NCBI GenBank assembly: GCA_965247125.1
Contig: CBDFGO010000003.1
Location: 620,001 to 684,000, forward strand
Source of the DNA: CALBJU01 sp965247125
GTDB lineage: Bacteria; Bacteroidota; Rhodothermia; Rhodothermales; UBA10348
Direction of reading: 5' to 3'
DNA: 64,000 nt
A model generated the notes under the pieces. That model was given only the letters and a program-made list of their open reading frames with translations. It did no database searches and was not told where the DNA came from. Below, piece after piece: positions 47,327 to 57,700 of this stretch (position 1 is the first letter of the stretch; each line of letters opens with the position of its first letter). Both the position numbers and the translations under genes were made by a program.

Positions 47327-48340
47327 TCAGCGATTGATATTGACAATAGGAAGGAGCTTGAATCGCTTCTTGTTTTTTGCGTAGTTCAACAGGCCAATCT
47401 GGACGCCATTGAGTCGCCGGGCCCAATTGAAAATGCCGATGGTGACGCCTCTCTGGTCACCTCGAATTCGATTGAAGGCGGCAATGGAGACTCCCCGTTG
47501 GACGCCACCTTCTTCAATCAGAAAATAGGCAGGGGCTATGCTGAGGGCGTGGACATCATGGCCGCCAGCGGCGAATCCGGAGATCATGATTCCTCGAACC
47601 GTATTGGCACCAACTGCAACTCCAGCCATGTGTATTCCTTTCAGCGTCCCACCGGCGCCCGTGGCAATTCCGCTGAATGATGCGCCCGCAAAGTCTCGGC
47701 CAGCACCCGTTGCGATGCCGCTGAAAGCTATTCCGGTGAAATCTCCTCCGGCTCCGGCGCCGAGCCCTGCGAAGACGATTCCCTTCATATCGCCCCCGGC
47801 CCCAGCTCCCAGGCCTCCAAAGACGATTCCGGTGACATCTTCACCCGCTCCGGCACCCAGACCGGCAATAGCAATACCCTTGAAATTTCTGCCAGCACCC
47901 GATCCCAGTCCTCCGAGAGTGATTCCCGTCACATCGCGACCGGCGCCTACGCCCAGACCACCTATTGCAATTCCTCTGACATCCTTTCCAGCGCCTGCTC
48001 CCAGGCCGGCAATCATTATTCCACTGATAGACTCATTCGCTCCTACTCCGAGCAGAGCCAGACCGAGGCCTGTGATATTTTCGCCACCCGTCGCCGGAAA
48101 ACCGAGTGCTACCCCTGTTATGTCTCCGCCCCTGTCATTGTAGGGCATCCAGATCGTGGCATTGATACCTGTTACTCGACGAAGCGCGCGATCCCTGAAA
48201 TTCAGTCGAATACCTGTGATTTCGCGGGAATCCCCGATGGAAAGACCGACACCATTCACGGCCAGGTCCATACTTCTCTGAGCAGCAGCAAGCCCCGGGG
48301 TCAATAAGAGCAGAAAGAGTGTATGGCGAAGGAGGCGCAT
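47327..48340 (-). CDS. Secreted repeat protein with 18-residue glycine-rich beta-helix-like units
   Basis: This protein of 337 residues has a signal peptide (LFLLLLTPGLAAAQ). The middle is an array of 18-residue units such as GAGAGKDVRGIAIGGLGV, repeated at least nine times at about residues 88-255. Alternating hydrophobic residues with Gly at fixed positions suggest a beta-solenoid. The C-terminal VQIGLLNYAKN segment resembles LA_2272-type surface repeats. Function unknown; a surface-exposed or adhesive structure is plausible. The ATG at 48340 is preferred over the GTG at 48346. The 54-bp DNA units make the locus prone to copy-number change. Confidence 0.78.
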   Translation of the reverse strand: MRLLRHTLFLLLLTPGLAAAQRSMDLAVNGVGLSIGDSREITGIRLNFRDRALRRVTGINATIWMPYNDRGGDITGVALGFPATGGENITGLGLALLGVGANESISGIMIAGLGAGAGKDVRGIAIGGLGVGAGRDVTGITLGGLGSGAGRNFKGIAIAGLGAGAGEDVTGIVFGGLGAGAGGDMKGIVFAGLGAGAGGDFTGIAFSGIATGAGRDFAGASFSGIATGAGGTLKGIHMAGVAVGANTVRGIMISGFAAGGHDVHALSIAPAYFLIEEGGVQRGVSIAAFNRIRGDQRGVTIGIFNWARRLNGVQIGLLNYAKNKKRFKLLPIVNINR

Positions 48341-48436
48341 GATCACGAGGATTGATTCAAAGAATTGATTCTGCGCATCTAAACGATCAGTAGACCAAGA
48401 GAGTTACACGAAGCACTACGAAAGCTTCAAGAAGAG

Positions 48437-49537
48437 CTACAGCGCTTGCAAAATAGACAGGTAATCGGAGGCTCGCATTTCCTTCAAGTTTGAGGGATTC
48501 GAGCCATTGGCTTCGGCCATCAACGCGATTTGTTCGAACTGATCGGGATTGATCTCCAGATCGACCCACTTCTTCAGGGGAAATCCAACAACCATCGTTT
48601 CAAGTCTATCGAGAAGAGATTCCGGTCGAGGAGCTCCCAGAAAAGCAGAAACCATTCTCAGACGGTCGCGAATATGGTCCAACTGAAAGCGCAGGACGGG
48701 AACCAGAAGTAGGGTGTTGAGCAGGCCGTGCGGATAGTTGAGCAATCCCCCGATACTTTCAGAAAGACAGTGCACGGCACCGACATCCGCATTTCCGAAC
48801 GCCATGCCCGCAATGGTCGACGCGTGCATGACTGCTTTTCGGTGTTCTCGCCTGTCCGGATTTCGAACGCACGGTCCAAGATGCCGAATCAGCAATCGCA
48901 TGGACTGCAGGGCCAGAGCATCGGATGCTGGATTGGCGAGGCGTCCGACCAGAGCTTCAAGAGCGTGTGTCACCGCATCCATGCCGGTCGAAGCTATCAG
49001 GTGAGGCGGCAGCGATGTTAGGACATCCGCGTCCACAAATGCAGCCATGGGAAACATACCGTCTCCTTTGATGCTGATCTTGGAGCCGATCTCAGGAACA
49101 GTCACGACCGACACCCACGTGACTTCCGATCCCGTGCCGCAGGTGGTGGGTACAGCCACAAAGGGTATCGAGCCGTTGGAAAACTTGCCCTTGCCTTCGA
49201 AATCGACAATTGAACCCTCATTTTTGAGAAGCATCGCCACGGCCTTTCCCGCGTCCAGGACGCTGCCGCCGCCAATGGCGAGAACGGTGTCATATCCTTT
49301 GGTTCGGGATTCGGCTGCCAGCCGGTCAACTTCCGTGGAGGGCGGGTTTGGTACAATACTGCTAACCACCGTGACCTGGCCTTCGATTTTCAATCTCAAC
49401 CGGCCAAACCAGTCGGTCCCGCTTACGCGCTCATCCGAGACGAGTAGAATGTTCTGAGCATTCATGGATCTCAGGTACGCCGGGAGCTCCTCCAGGCATC
49501 CAGGCTCCATCAATACATGCGTAGGAAGCCGAAACAC
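48437..49537 (-). CDS. Iron-containing alcohol dehydrogenase
   Basis: A 366-residue group III alcohol dehydrogenase. The NAD(P)-binding GGGSVLDAGKAVAML and VPTTCGTGSEVT are at the N-terminal domain. The metal ligands are Asp and His of DADVL...GMDAVTHALEA, and the two His of VHCLSESIGGLLNYPHG. Substrate specificity cannot be inferred; butanol or aldehyde reductase-like activity is most common. Translation starts at GTG 49537, 3 bp after the S41 peptidase stop, so the two are cotranscribed. Confidence 0.92.
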   Translation of the reverse strand: MFRLPTHVLMEPGCLEELPAYLRSMNAQNILLVSDERVSGTDWFGRLRLKIEGQVTVVSSIVPNPPSTEVDRLAAESRTKGYDTVLAIGGGSVLDAGKAVAMLLKNEGSIVDFEGKGKFSNGSIPFVAVPTTCGTGSEVTWVSVVTVPEIGSKISIKGDGMFPMAAFVDADVLTSLPPHLIASTGMDAVTHALEALVGRLANPASDALALQSMRLLIRHLGPCVRNPDRREHRKAVMHASTIAGMAFGNADVGAVHCLSESIGGLLNYPHGLLNTLLLVPVLRFQLDHIRDRLRMVSAFLGAPRPESLLDRLETMVVGFPLKKWVDLEINPDQFEQIALMAEANGSNPSNLKEMRASDYLSILQAL

Positions 49538-49540
49538 CGC

Positions 49541-51229
49541 TTAGCCTTCCAGGGTGCTGGTGTCGAGCGTCCGTTGCTCGGCGAGCGATACCGCGTGATT
49601 CCATAAATTCAACGCCGAATTGATCATGGGATCAATGGTATTGAAAACGGGATACCAGGCTTCACTCCGGTAGAGTCGCTGCGCAATCAGCGCTTTCAGG
49701 ACGACCTCCAAGGTTTTTCTCGAGGCGTCAATGGCGGCCTGAGAAAATGTCTGATCTGTGCCTTCTGTTGCAGTGCCCACGGTCAGTCCGCTTTCAATTG
49801 CGTGCTCGAGATAGTCCTGCCACATCTGTTCATCGATTCCATAAGAGGACATGAATTCTTCCTTTTGGTCCAGCCAGCGTCCACGGAGGGTCGCTCCGTC
49901 CGAATCAAACAATTTTCGAGCGAAAAGAAACGGGTAGCCATGGCGAATCGCGTTTTGAACGACCGGGTCACTCAGAGAAGAAGTTGAGTCCGGCGCAATT
50001 ACGATATCCGGCATTACGCCGCCACCTCCAAATACGTCGCGACCATTTTGGGTCTTGAACCGAAGAGAATCTGGGATATCTGCCAGATATTCGGAAGGAC
50101 GGAAGGTTGCCTGTTCAAAGTCGGAAAATTTATCGCTGTAATAGTCCTGAATACCACCAAGCTCATAGGGAGTCTGGATGAGGCGTCCGCTGGGCATGTA
50201 ATAACGAGCAACGGTCATCTGCACTGCACTGCCATCCTTCAGCCGGAACGGACGTTGAACCAATCCTTTTCCGAATGTGCGCCGTCCGACGATGAGTGCT
50301 CGATCGTGATCCTGCAGCGCACCTGCGATGATTTCACTTCCTGAAGCGGTGCTTTCGTCCACCAGTATCATCACCGGCTCGTCCAAAAGCTGACCTCCCG
50401 GCCTGATTCGATCGATTTCGTTCTCGCGAGGATTGCGACCTTCCGTTGTGACAATTACTCCAGGTCCTCCCAGCATCTCGTCTGCGATCTGAACCGCCGT
50501 CCGTTTGATGCCTCCGGGATTACCGCGCAAGTCGAGGACCAGTCGCTCGAGACCCTGAGATTTCAGTCGGGTAAGGTGTTCCAAAAATTCTTGATGGGTT
50601 GTCAGGGCAAACCGGCCAATCCGAATGTATCCGGTCCGCTCATCCATCATATAACTGGCGTCAACCGAATACAGGGGGATCGTAGCCCGCGTAATTGTAA
50701 ACACGATGGCCTCCCGTACGCCGGGCCGTACGACGGTAATATTTACGTTCGTGCCTTTTCGACCTTTAATGAGGTTCTGGATACTCAGAGATCCCATACC
50801 GATGATGACCGAATCGTCTACGGCAATCATCCGATCTCCTGCCATAAGTCCGACCGCCTCGCTTGGTCCATCCGGGATGGTCGAGGTGACTTTGGCTGTA
50901 TCCGAAACGGGGGCCTCAAACCAGATACCGATGCCGCCGAATGAGCCCTCGTAATCTTCCTGAACACGTACGATGGCCTTAGCATCGATGTAGGATGAGT
51001 GAGGATCGAGTTTTTTGAGCATCGCGCGGATGGATTCTTCCGCCATCTCGGATGCACTCACTTCCTCAACGTACTGCCGGTTGATCAGCAAAAAAGCTTC
51101 TTCAAGCTTTTGAAGCTGCTCATACGTGTCATCCTGTGAGAACAAGCCATCCATAGTGAGGCCAACCCCTGTTCCAAGGGCCAACACAAGAGAAAATGGG
51201 AGTATGTAACGCTTCAGAGCAGAAATCAT
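49541..51229 (-). CDS. S41 family C-terminal processing protease
   Basis: A 562-residue periplasmic protease with an N-terminal membrane or signal segment. The PDZ domain is at about residues 95-175 (GSFGGIGIWFEAPV; GPSEAVGLMAGDRMIAVDD). The catalytic Ser296 is in DESTASGSE and Lys321 in FGKGLVQ, the 25-residue spacing typical of Ctp/Prc enzymes. The last 150 residues form a helical extension. It cleaves C-termini of periplasmic proteins. It is followed by the iron alcohol dehydrogenase gene and separated by about 210 bp from the divergent ECF sigma gene. Confidence 0.93.
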   Translation of the reverse strand: MISALKRYILPFSLVLALGTGVGLTMDGLFSQDDTYEQLQKLEEAFLLINRQYVEEVSASEMAEESIRAMLKKLDPHSSYIDAKAIVRVQEDYEGSFGGIGIWFEAPVSDTAKVTSTIPDGPSEAVGLMAGDRMIAVDDSVIIGMGSLSIQNLIKGRKGTNVNITVVRPGVREAIVFTITRATIPLYSVDASYMMDERTGYIRIGRFALTTHQEFLEHLTRLKSQGLERLVLDLRGNPGGIKRTAVQIADEMLGGPGVIVTTEGRNPRENEIDRIRPGGQLLDEPVMILVDESTASGSEIIAGALQDHDRALIVGRRTFGKGLVQRPFRLKDGSAVQMTVARYYMPSGRLIQTPYELGGIQDYYSDKFSDFEQATFRPSEYLADIPDSLRFKTQNGRDVFGGGGVMPDIVIAPDSTSSLSDPVVQNAIRHGYPFLFARKLFDSDGATLRGRWLDQKEEFMSSYGIDEQMWQDYLEHAIESGLTVGTATEGTDQTFSQAAIDASRKTLEVVLKALIAQRLYRSEAWYPVFNTIDPMINSALNLWNHAVSLAEQRTLDTSTLEG

Positions 51230-51439
51230 GTAGGCGTGCCTGCGATGAGGATGATGGCGACCGTATTGGCTCCGGTCACCGATGAGACTAGATTCATTCG
51301 ACCGAGACCTCTTTTTGTTTCAAACGAAGCCATTGGAAACGGGTAAAAAACAGTTCTTTTCGCGCGAATGTAACTTTTGCACGATCTGGGCCGTTTTTTG
51401 TCCGGACACGACAATCCACTCTTATCAATCACTTTCAGC

Positions 51440-51961
51440 TTGAATCCCGTCCAGTTTAATCAATGCGTGAAAACGCATCAGAATAGGATCTTCAGCTTCG
51501 TCTCCCACATGTTGGGAGATTCGGCCGCGTCCGCTGATGTCACGCAGGATGTTTTCATAAAACTGTGGGAGCATCGCGGGGAGCTTGATGAGGAACGAAT
51601 TCTGGGTTGGTTGCTTCGGGTGGCCCGAAACGCATGTATCGATGTTATTAGAAAGCGAAAGGTCAGACGAACGGTTGCGGAATCGGAAGATTTCACAATC
51701 GATTCGCTCCCGTCACGGGAGGCTCTGCCCGATGAGGATGCCAGCTCTGCAATTTTTCAGGAGCATCTCAAGAAAGCATTGAATGCCCTTGGTGAACCTC
51801 ATCGGTCGATTGTTGTGTTGCGTGAGGTCCAGGAATACAAATATGAGGAGATCAGTGAAGTGCTGAATCTCCCTCTGAATACGGTAAAAGTATACTTGCA
51901 CAGAGCAAGAAAAACGCTGCGCAAGGAGCTAGGTGAGGTACTGAGACATGACTACGCTTGA
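51440..51961 (+). CDS. ECF RNA polymerase sigma factor
   Basis: This protein of about 173 residues has sigma-70 regions 2 and 4. Region 2 reads FSFVSHMLGDSAASADVTQDVFIKLWEHRGEL with RVARNACIDVIRKRKVRR; region 4 reads EPHRSIVVLREVQEYKYEEISEVLNLPLNTVKVYLHRARKTLRKEL. The start is uncertain. TTG 51440 (LNPVQFNQC) is preferred because it matches the length of ECF N-termini; TTG 51377 opens a longer frame. It overlaps its likely anti-sigma factor by 14 bp, a typical arrangement, and heads an operon with two DUF4252-like genes. Confidence 0.88.
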   Translation: MNPVQFNQCVKTHQNRIFSFVSHMLGDSAASADVTQDVFIKLWEHRGELDEERILGWLLRVARNACIDVIRKRKVRRTVAESEDFTIDSLPSREALPDEDASSAIFQEHLKKALNALGEPHRSIVVLREVQEYKYEEISEVLNLPLNTVKVYLHRARKTLRKELGEVLRHDYA

Positions 51962-52484
51962 CAATCAGAAAAGAGACTGGCTCGACGACAGAATCGAAGC
52001 CTACCTCGATGGTGATTTGAAGCCGGGAGATGCGGATCGGTTCGACGAGATCGCATTGATGGACGAAGATCTGGCTCGAGAGCTGAATTTGGCCCGCAGT
52101 ATTTCGTCGTCGCTGAGTTCGATCCCGGATGAGACCTGCCCGGTAGGGGTCACTCGAGGCGTGATGGCACACGTTCGTCGCGACGTTCGACGCTCATTTT
52201 TCAATCGACTCCAGGCCACGCTCAATCGGCAGGGAGTCGCCCGACTCAAGCCGGCAATTGCCATGGCCCTGTTGTTGATCGTCGTACTCTCTTCGGTCAT
52301 TGTAGGCAGAAATAGTCCAGTCCCGGATGCGGAAGTCGCTCAGGCACTGGCCGACGTCAAAATGGCACTGGCGTATCTCTCAGACGCTGGCAGAACGACC
52401 GGCGCAGCCGTCAAACAGGATATTATCGGGCCGCTGGTGGTCAGGCCCCTGTCTCGTAGCATGAATGCGATTATAGAAAATTAG
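51948..52484 (+). CDS. Anti-sigma factor (single-span membrane protein)
   Basis: A 178-residue protein. The N-terminal cytoplasmic part opens RIEAYLDGDLKPGDADRFDEIALMDEDLARELNLARSI, like the ZnF/anti-sigma domains of ECF partners but without a Cys/His zinc site. A transmembrane segment at about residues 104-122 (AIAMALLLIVVLSSVIVG) is followed by a 55-residue periplasmic tail. It probably holds the ECF sigma factor at the inner membrane. It overlaps the sigma gene by 14 bp and precedes the DUF4252 genes by 23 bp. Confidence 0.82.
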   Translation: MTTLDNQKRDWLDDRIEAYLDGDLKPGDADRFDEIALMDEDLARELNLARSISSSLSSIPDETCPVGVTRGVMAHVRRDVRRSFFNRLQATLNRQGVARLKPAIAMALLLIVVLSSVIVGRNSPVPDAEVAQALADVKMALAYLSDAGRTTGAAVKQDIIGPLVVRPLSRSMNAIIEN

Positions 52485-52507
52485 GAAACGCTAAAAGGAA
52501 GCAAGAG

Positions 52508-53077
52508 ATGAAATCAAGAATAAAGGTGTTGAAGTCCGGTCTGGCCGCCATCATGGTCTCGCTACTTCTCGTCTCACCCGCACTGGGGCAGCGAAACGTC
52601 GAGAGGCAATCCGGATTTGTAAATCTGGAGACGATTGGTCATCTCGACGATTATTTTGAGATGCAACCAACGATCGAGGTGAATGTCGAGGGTCCGTTGA
52701 TGCGACTTGTTGCAGCCGCGTCTCGGTTCGAAGACCCGGAACTTGCCGATCTACTTCTCAAACTGGATGGCGTCTACGTCCGCGGATACGAACTGGACCG
52801 ATCCGATCGAGACTCGTTCGAGGAAAGCGCGTCGTTGATAGGTGATTATCTGGAAGACGAGGGCTGGAGCGTCGTTGTCAAGGTGCGTGACCGCGATGAA
52901 ATCGTCCACATGTACGTCAGAATGGAAGATGATACGGTAGTCGGAATCGTGGTGATGTCCATGGAAGGCACTGGTGAAGAAACAGTTTTTGTGAACATTG
53001 TTGGGGACATAGATCCGGAGCAGATCGGACTTATCGGTAGAAAATTCCACATAGGTGGAGTGAGGGATTGGAAATGA
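52508..53077 (+). CDS. DUF4252 domain-containing secreted protein
   Basis: A 189-residue protein with a signal peptide (LAAIMVSLLLVSPALGQ). The rest fits DUF4252, with MRLVAAASRFEDPELADLLLKLDGVYVRGYEL and the central GWSVVVKVRDRDEIVHMYVRMEDDTVVGIVVMSMEG. The conserved ELxxLLxKLxGV helix is at about residues 75-95. Genes of this family often follow ECF sigma/anti-sigma pairs in Bacteroidota, as here, and are probably their envelope-stress targets. The AAGGAAG 13 bp upstream of the ATG may assist initiation. It overlaps the next gene by 4 bp (ATGA). Confidence 0.82.
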   Translation: MKSRIKVLKSGLAAIMVSLLLVSPALGQRNVERQSGFVNLETIGHLDDYFEMQPTIEVNVEGPLMRLVAAASRFEDPELADLLLKLDGVYVRGYELDRSDRDSFEESASLIGDYLEDEGWSVVVKVRDRDEIVHMYVRMEDDTVVGIVVMSMEGTGEETVFVNIVGDIDPEQIGLIGRKFHIGGVRDWK

Positions 53078-53601
53078 TCAAACAGCTACTGCTGGTTGTA
53101 GTCATGGGCACCGCTCTCGGCGGTTGCATCGTCTCACGAGAAATTTCGCATGTCAGGAACGAAATTGAATCGGAATTTCCGGGAGCCGAATTCGACACGG
53201 AAGTCATCGTCAGTGTAGGACCCGGACTGTTCAGGACCCTTGGATGGATTCTGCGTCGTGTGCCCGATGAGGATGCAAATTTGGCGGCAGCTTATCTGAG
53301 AGACGTACACCGTGTGAAGGTAGGTGTTTTCAGGACCAGAGAACTCCCCCTCGATGGCGACCTGGAGCTGCACACCTTGCGACGATTTGAGAGGAATGGC
53401 TGGAGCGTTGCCGCCAGAGTCAGAGAAGATGATGAGCAGGTCTGGGTTTTGTACCGAGAACGCTACGGCCATATTCGAGACATGTTCGTGCTGGTTCTCG
53501 ACCCGGACGAGCTTGTAATCGTTCGTTTTGAGGGCGATTTAAACGAAATAGTCCGGCTCGCTCGGGAGGATGAGGTGTTTGTAATGGACATTCTGGGATG
53601 A
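53074..53601 (+). CDS. DUF4252-like lipoprotein
   Basis: This protein of about 175 residues starts at 53074, translationally coupled to the upstream gene by ATGA. It has a lipobox (VVVMGTALGGC). The rest resembles the neighbouring DUF4252 protein in layout: an ILRRVPDEDANLAAAYLRDVHRVKVGVFRT helix region, then GWSVAARVREDDEQVWVLYRERYGHIRDMFVLVLDPDELVIVRFEGDL. It is therefore probably a diverged paralogue. Envelope location follows from the lipobox. It converges on the outer-membrane barrel gene across 34 bp. Confidence 0.75.
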   Translation: MIKQLLLVVVMGTALGGCIVSREISHVRNEIESEFPGAEFDTEVIVSVGPGLFRTLGWILRRVPDEDANLAAAYLRDVHRVKVGVFRTRELPLDGDLELHTLRRFERNGWSVAARVREDDEQVWVLYRERYGHIRDMFVLVLDPDELVIVRFEGDLNEIVRLAREDEVFVMDILG

Positions 53602-53635
53602 TTCAGGCCGGGGCTCTTCGGGCAGATCGTCTCGA

Positions 53636-54787
53636 TTAAAAGTCGACGACCAGGCCGACGCCACCCTCAAATCCGTCTATTGAGCCGAGCGTATAGATGA
53701 ATCTTGTCGCAAGACTCATTTTGTCTGAGAGGCGCACGGAAGGCTCAACACCAATATCCAGGAGTTGACGCGATCCATAAAATGCCGTGTCGTCATACGA
53801 ACGGGCCCCAACGACCCATGTGGTGCTGTACTTGGAATTCAGCCGCATTGAGTACGAGAGTCTACCTACCAATTCGTTTGGCACGGTACGCTGCTCCTGG
53901 GTGACCAATTCCGTTCCAGCCAGTTCGCTGCTTTTCGCTCTGGTTCGGTAGGCCATGATCAGTCGGAGTTCGTTGAACCCGGTCACACGTCGAATCATTC
54001 CGGTGACGACAGTTTTATTTCCTGGATCAAAAATTTCGACTTCTCCGATTTTGTCGGCCTCATAGAGGGAGTGTGTTACATCGATTGAGAGGGCTGTGTT
54101 CGAGCTTAGACGGCCGTCAAAGCCTGCCGTGATCAGAACCTCATTTCCCGGTGTGTAATCGTCCTCAAAGTTTTCCAGAGGCTTATACCCGCTTCGATGC
54201 TGATACGCCGCTCCAAGTCCGAGGACCAGGTTGGAAGACACCGGTATCGCCCAGGTGAGGGTGGGTGAGAGGCCAAAGCCGTGTCCGTAACTTGGGACTC
54301 GAAAGTTGAAGGCTGTCTGACTCAGCAGTATCGCGGTGTCAAATTCAGGTGTCGTGAGCTCAATTTTTCCGCTGGGAAGGTTGGCTCCAACGCTCACCAC
54401 AAGGCTTCCGCTTCCGAGCGACGCGACATAACTGACAAGAAGCTGGGTATCCGCCACCCCGCTGAGTGACGCGATTTTATCGCCTCCGATGCTGGCGTGG
54501 CTCGTCCAGATTCCCAAGCTCAATTTGGAGGACAGCGGCACCGTGAGAGATACCGGGAAACTGGTCTCGTTAATGATTTTTTCGCCGTCGTCGTACTGTT
54601 GAAAGTAGGCCGACATCGTAGCCTTTATCGGCATTCGTCCGGAAGACAGGTTGATTTGATTCGCCTGCGCGTCTGCTTTTTGGGGCCACACGCACATCAG
54701 CAGCGTTGCCAGCAGCATGTAAGTGAGCTGTCCGATCACCGTTGATCGATTAAAACGTGTGGGGCTATTTGAATGAAAAGGCGACAT
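53636..54787 (-). CDS. Outer-membrane beta-barrel protein of unknown function
   Basis: A 383-residue protein with a signal peptide (LTYMLLATLLMCVWPQKADAQA). The rest is alternating amphipathic beta-strands (PVSLTVPLSSKLSLGIWTSHAS; TLTWAIPVSSNLVLGLGAAYQHRS; LSYSMRLNSKYSTTWVVGARSYD), ending in GLVVDF with a terminal Phe, the signature of outer-membrane insertion. No family name was recognised; DUF3187- or transporter-like barrels are similar in layout. It follows the large LRR protein gene by 4 bp on the same strand and may assist its surface display. The ATG at 54787 is preferred over a TTG one codon earlier. Confidence 0.75.
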   Translation of the reverse strand: MSPFHSNSPTRFNRSTVIGQLTYMLLATLLMCVWPQKADAQANQINLSSGRMPIKATMSAYFQQYDDGEKIINETSFPVSLTVPLSSKLSLGIWTSHASIGGDKIASLSGVADTQLLVSYVASLGSGSLVVSVGANLPSGKIELTTPEFDTAILLSQTAFNFRVPSYGHGFGLSPTLTWAIPVSSNLVLGLGAAYQHRSGYKPLENFEDDYTPGNEVLITAGFDGRLSSNTALSIDVTHSLYEADKIGEVEIFDPGNKTVVTGMIRRVTGFNELRLIMAYRTRAKSSELAGTELVTQEQRTVPNELVGRLSYSMRLNSKYSTTWVVGARSYDDTAFYGSRQLLDIGVEPSVRLSDKMSLATRFIYTLGSIDGFEGGVGLVVDF

Positions 54788-54790
54788 CAA

Positions 54791-57700
54791 TTATTTCACG
54801 CGAATCATGGATCTGATCTGGACGGCACTGCCGGTGCTGAGCTTGTAGACGTACATGCCGCTCGCCACGTTGGCCCCTGAATCATCACGACCATCCCAAG
54901 AGATGTCGTACCAACCAGCCGTTTGCTCGGACCTTTCCAGAGTTGTCACGAGTCTTCCGAGTAGGTCAAATACCTGGAGCACTACCTCCTGCGTTTCCTG
55001 AATTTGATATCGGATGTGCGTCGAATGACTGAACGGATTCGGAAAGTTTTGATCGAGGCCCACTTTTACCGGCAGAAGGGGGATTCCTCCTCCAGCGCCC
55101 CGGGCAAACGCTGGTGTTCCGATGACGAGTCTGAGACGCCTTTGGGCCAGTTCTTGCGAGAGGTAGACACCAAATCGATTCTCGGCAATTGGGATTCGCT
55201 CTTTCAAATCCTCGTCAAAAACGTACACATCGAAGTTTGCAGGCAGCTGTCCTTGATCCTGGAGTTCAGCCCCGACAAACTCTCCCTCGACCATGGCCCG
55301 CTTTCCGAGATCCGCGTCGATCTCAAGGATCCATGATTTTCCTTCTTCAGAAGGGAGCTTGAAATCGCCCGCCAACCGTTGGCCTTCGTCCAGCAGACTC
55401 AATCGAACGAAGGATCCGATAGGTGGAGCTTCGGCGTAATCGAGTCTGTCGTAGTCATCCGTCGCAAGGGTGGAGAACCCCAGCAGATTATTTGAATCCA
55501 CCAGTGTGAGGTGAGCGATGGATGCGGTGAGCTGTACAGAGTATGTCAGCGCCCGATCAGCGGTAGAGGTGCCGTTTTTCGACGCCTTGCTTGCCGCTTC
55601 AACGGGACTGAAAACCAGCGGTACGTCGTTGTCTGTTCGGTTATTGATCCAGTAGCCGTTCCATGGTTGCAGTATCGTCTGATTGTACTGATATGGATCG
55701 GTTTGCACTGCGGCAGGGTCGTAGGCCACCGGGGGCTCCAACAAATCGCTGCCACCAACGTCTTCCCAACGTATTGCGAAGGAGTATGGAATCGAGATCT
55801 GGTTCCATCCCTGTCTGGCGACCAATTCACACGGCTGCTCGGGCTGCACGGAGGTGCCATTTTCGACGGTGAAACGCTGACCCTGCTGTGTGATCAGCCA
55901 GTATGCCTGGCATGGTGTGAACCCGGCCGGTAGATTTGGAAACTCGTCGTAAACCCCTGTTTGGGGATTCCAACGCAGAATTCGCCAGCGAACGGGGTCA
56001 TATGGCCCAAATGCGTTCAAAACACTCTCGATGCGCGGATCTTGCAGCAAGAGAGGAACAGATACCATTTGGTACCCATCGGGGATGAACGCTCCCTGAG
56101 CTTCCAGGAATAGAACGCTTACAGGCAGGTGGACTGGAAACAAAGAGGGCTCCGAAACAGCTGGTATCGATGCACTCAAAGATCCTGCGACGAAGACTGA
56201 ATAGTATTCGAGCCCTCGTTCCGTGACAAACCCAGTTGGAATAGTGGCTGACGCGGAAGTTGTTCCGATGACGAAAGCAGACTGAGCATACCCAGATTCC
56301 CCCGTACGTCTATAAAAGAGCGTTCCTGAATCCGGTGTAGCATCGGGTACGAGTTCAACCGTTATCTCAAGGCCCGAGCCTGTCGCAGGGCTGAGCGTTT
56401 GAGGTTCGGGCCCGATAATGCCGAAACTTACTCCGCTTCCACTAAGGTCCACTGAGAGTGGACTGTCCGGATCATTGCTTGTCAATTCGATCGATGCGGT
56501 CTGTGCGCCTTCAGACGTCGGTGAAAACGCCACGGTGAGCGTCATATTGGAACCGCTGGGGATGGATCCTGAAGTAGGGGAAACACTGAATCCGGGTCCC
56601 GCAACGGCGGAGAGAGCCACATCAAAGTTCAACGGCAATTCTCCCGTATTCGAGACCGTCAGCGACTCCGATGCACCAATGCCCACGACGACGATGCCAA
56701 AATTGAAAGACGCTGGGCTCAAAGCCATCACCGCCGACCTACCACTTCCGGAAAAAGACACATCAAAAGAGGTAACCGGATCCAGGCTTTCTACGTGAAG
56801 CGTTGCGGTGGCAGGCCCGTGTGACAATGGCGTAAAATCGATCTCAATATGGATCGTCGCGAAGGCGTCCAGGACGACGGAGGCAGTGCTGGCTGTAAAG
56901 GCGTTCGTGACATTGTCGACCAGCGAAAGGTCAAAATCCACACTAGCAGCCCCGGGGTTGATCAGCTGGATCGTCGTACTGCCAGATTCTCCTACATTTA
57001 CGCCGCCAAAATCGAAGCTCGCCGGCGAAATAAGTAGGGGAGAGCGTTCAACCAGCAGACTGATAGCGCCACTGCTGAGTGTCAGCTCGGGGACGATTGA
57101 ATTGGTCACCTGCAATATCCAGTCGCCGGCATCGCTCAGTGCGGCTGGAGAATCATAGGTCGCCATGTTCGCCCCTTCGATTGCAGAATCATCCTGGAAC
57201 CACTGGTACTGATTGTTGACTCCACCCACTTCCAGCGAGAGAATCCCACCCAGATTGTCGCCTTCGGTTACCGTTTCCGAGCGGGCTGTGCCGATCTCGG
57301 CCTGGGGAGCGTACACAAAGGTGCTGATTCCGACATTGTCCTCGATATCTTCGAACGTCAAACTGTTGTTCTCTACTTCAAGCCGTGCCAACGACTGCGC
57401 TCCGCTGAAATCGGGAAGTCCGGTGAATCCGTTGTTGGACATCAGGAGTGTATGCAGAGCTGCCAGGGACGTAAGTGCGTCGGGCAATTCACCATCAAAC
57501 TGATTTGAGGAGAGCTGCAGGAGCTGTAATTGTGTCAAATTCCCCAATTCAGAGGGCACCGAGCCCGAGAATTGGTTGCTGCCCAGCCACAAGGACTCCA
57601 GGTTTGTCAACGTTCCAAGCCACACAGGAAGTGGGCCGCTGAACGCATTATTCTCGAGGTGGAGTTCTTTGAGACTGGTGTGCGTACTCAGGTCTGGAAC

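Noticed and set aside
47400..48060. A regular DNA repeat array that could be mistaken for a CRISPR
   Set aside because: The period is 54 bp with no unique spacers, and it encodes 18-residue protein repeats in one open frame.
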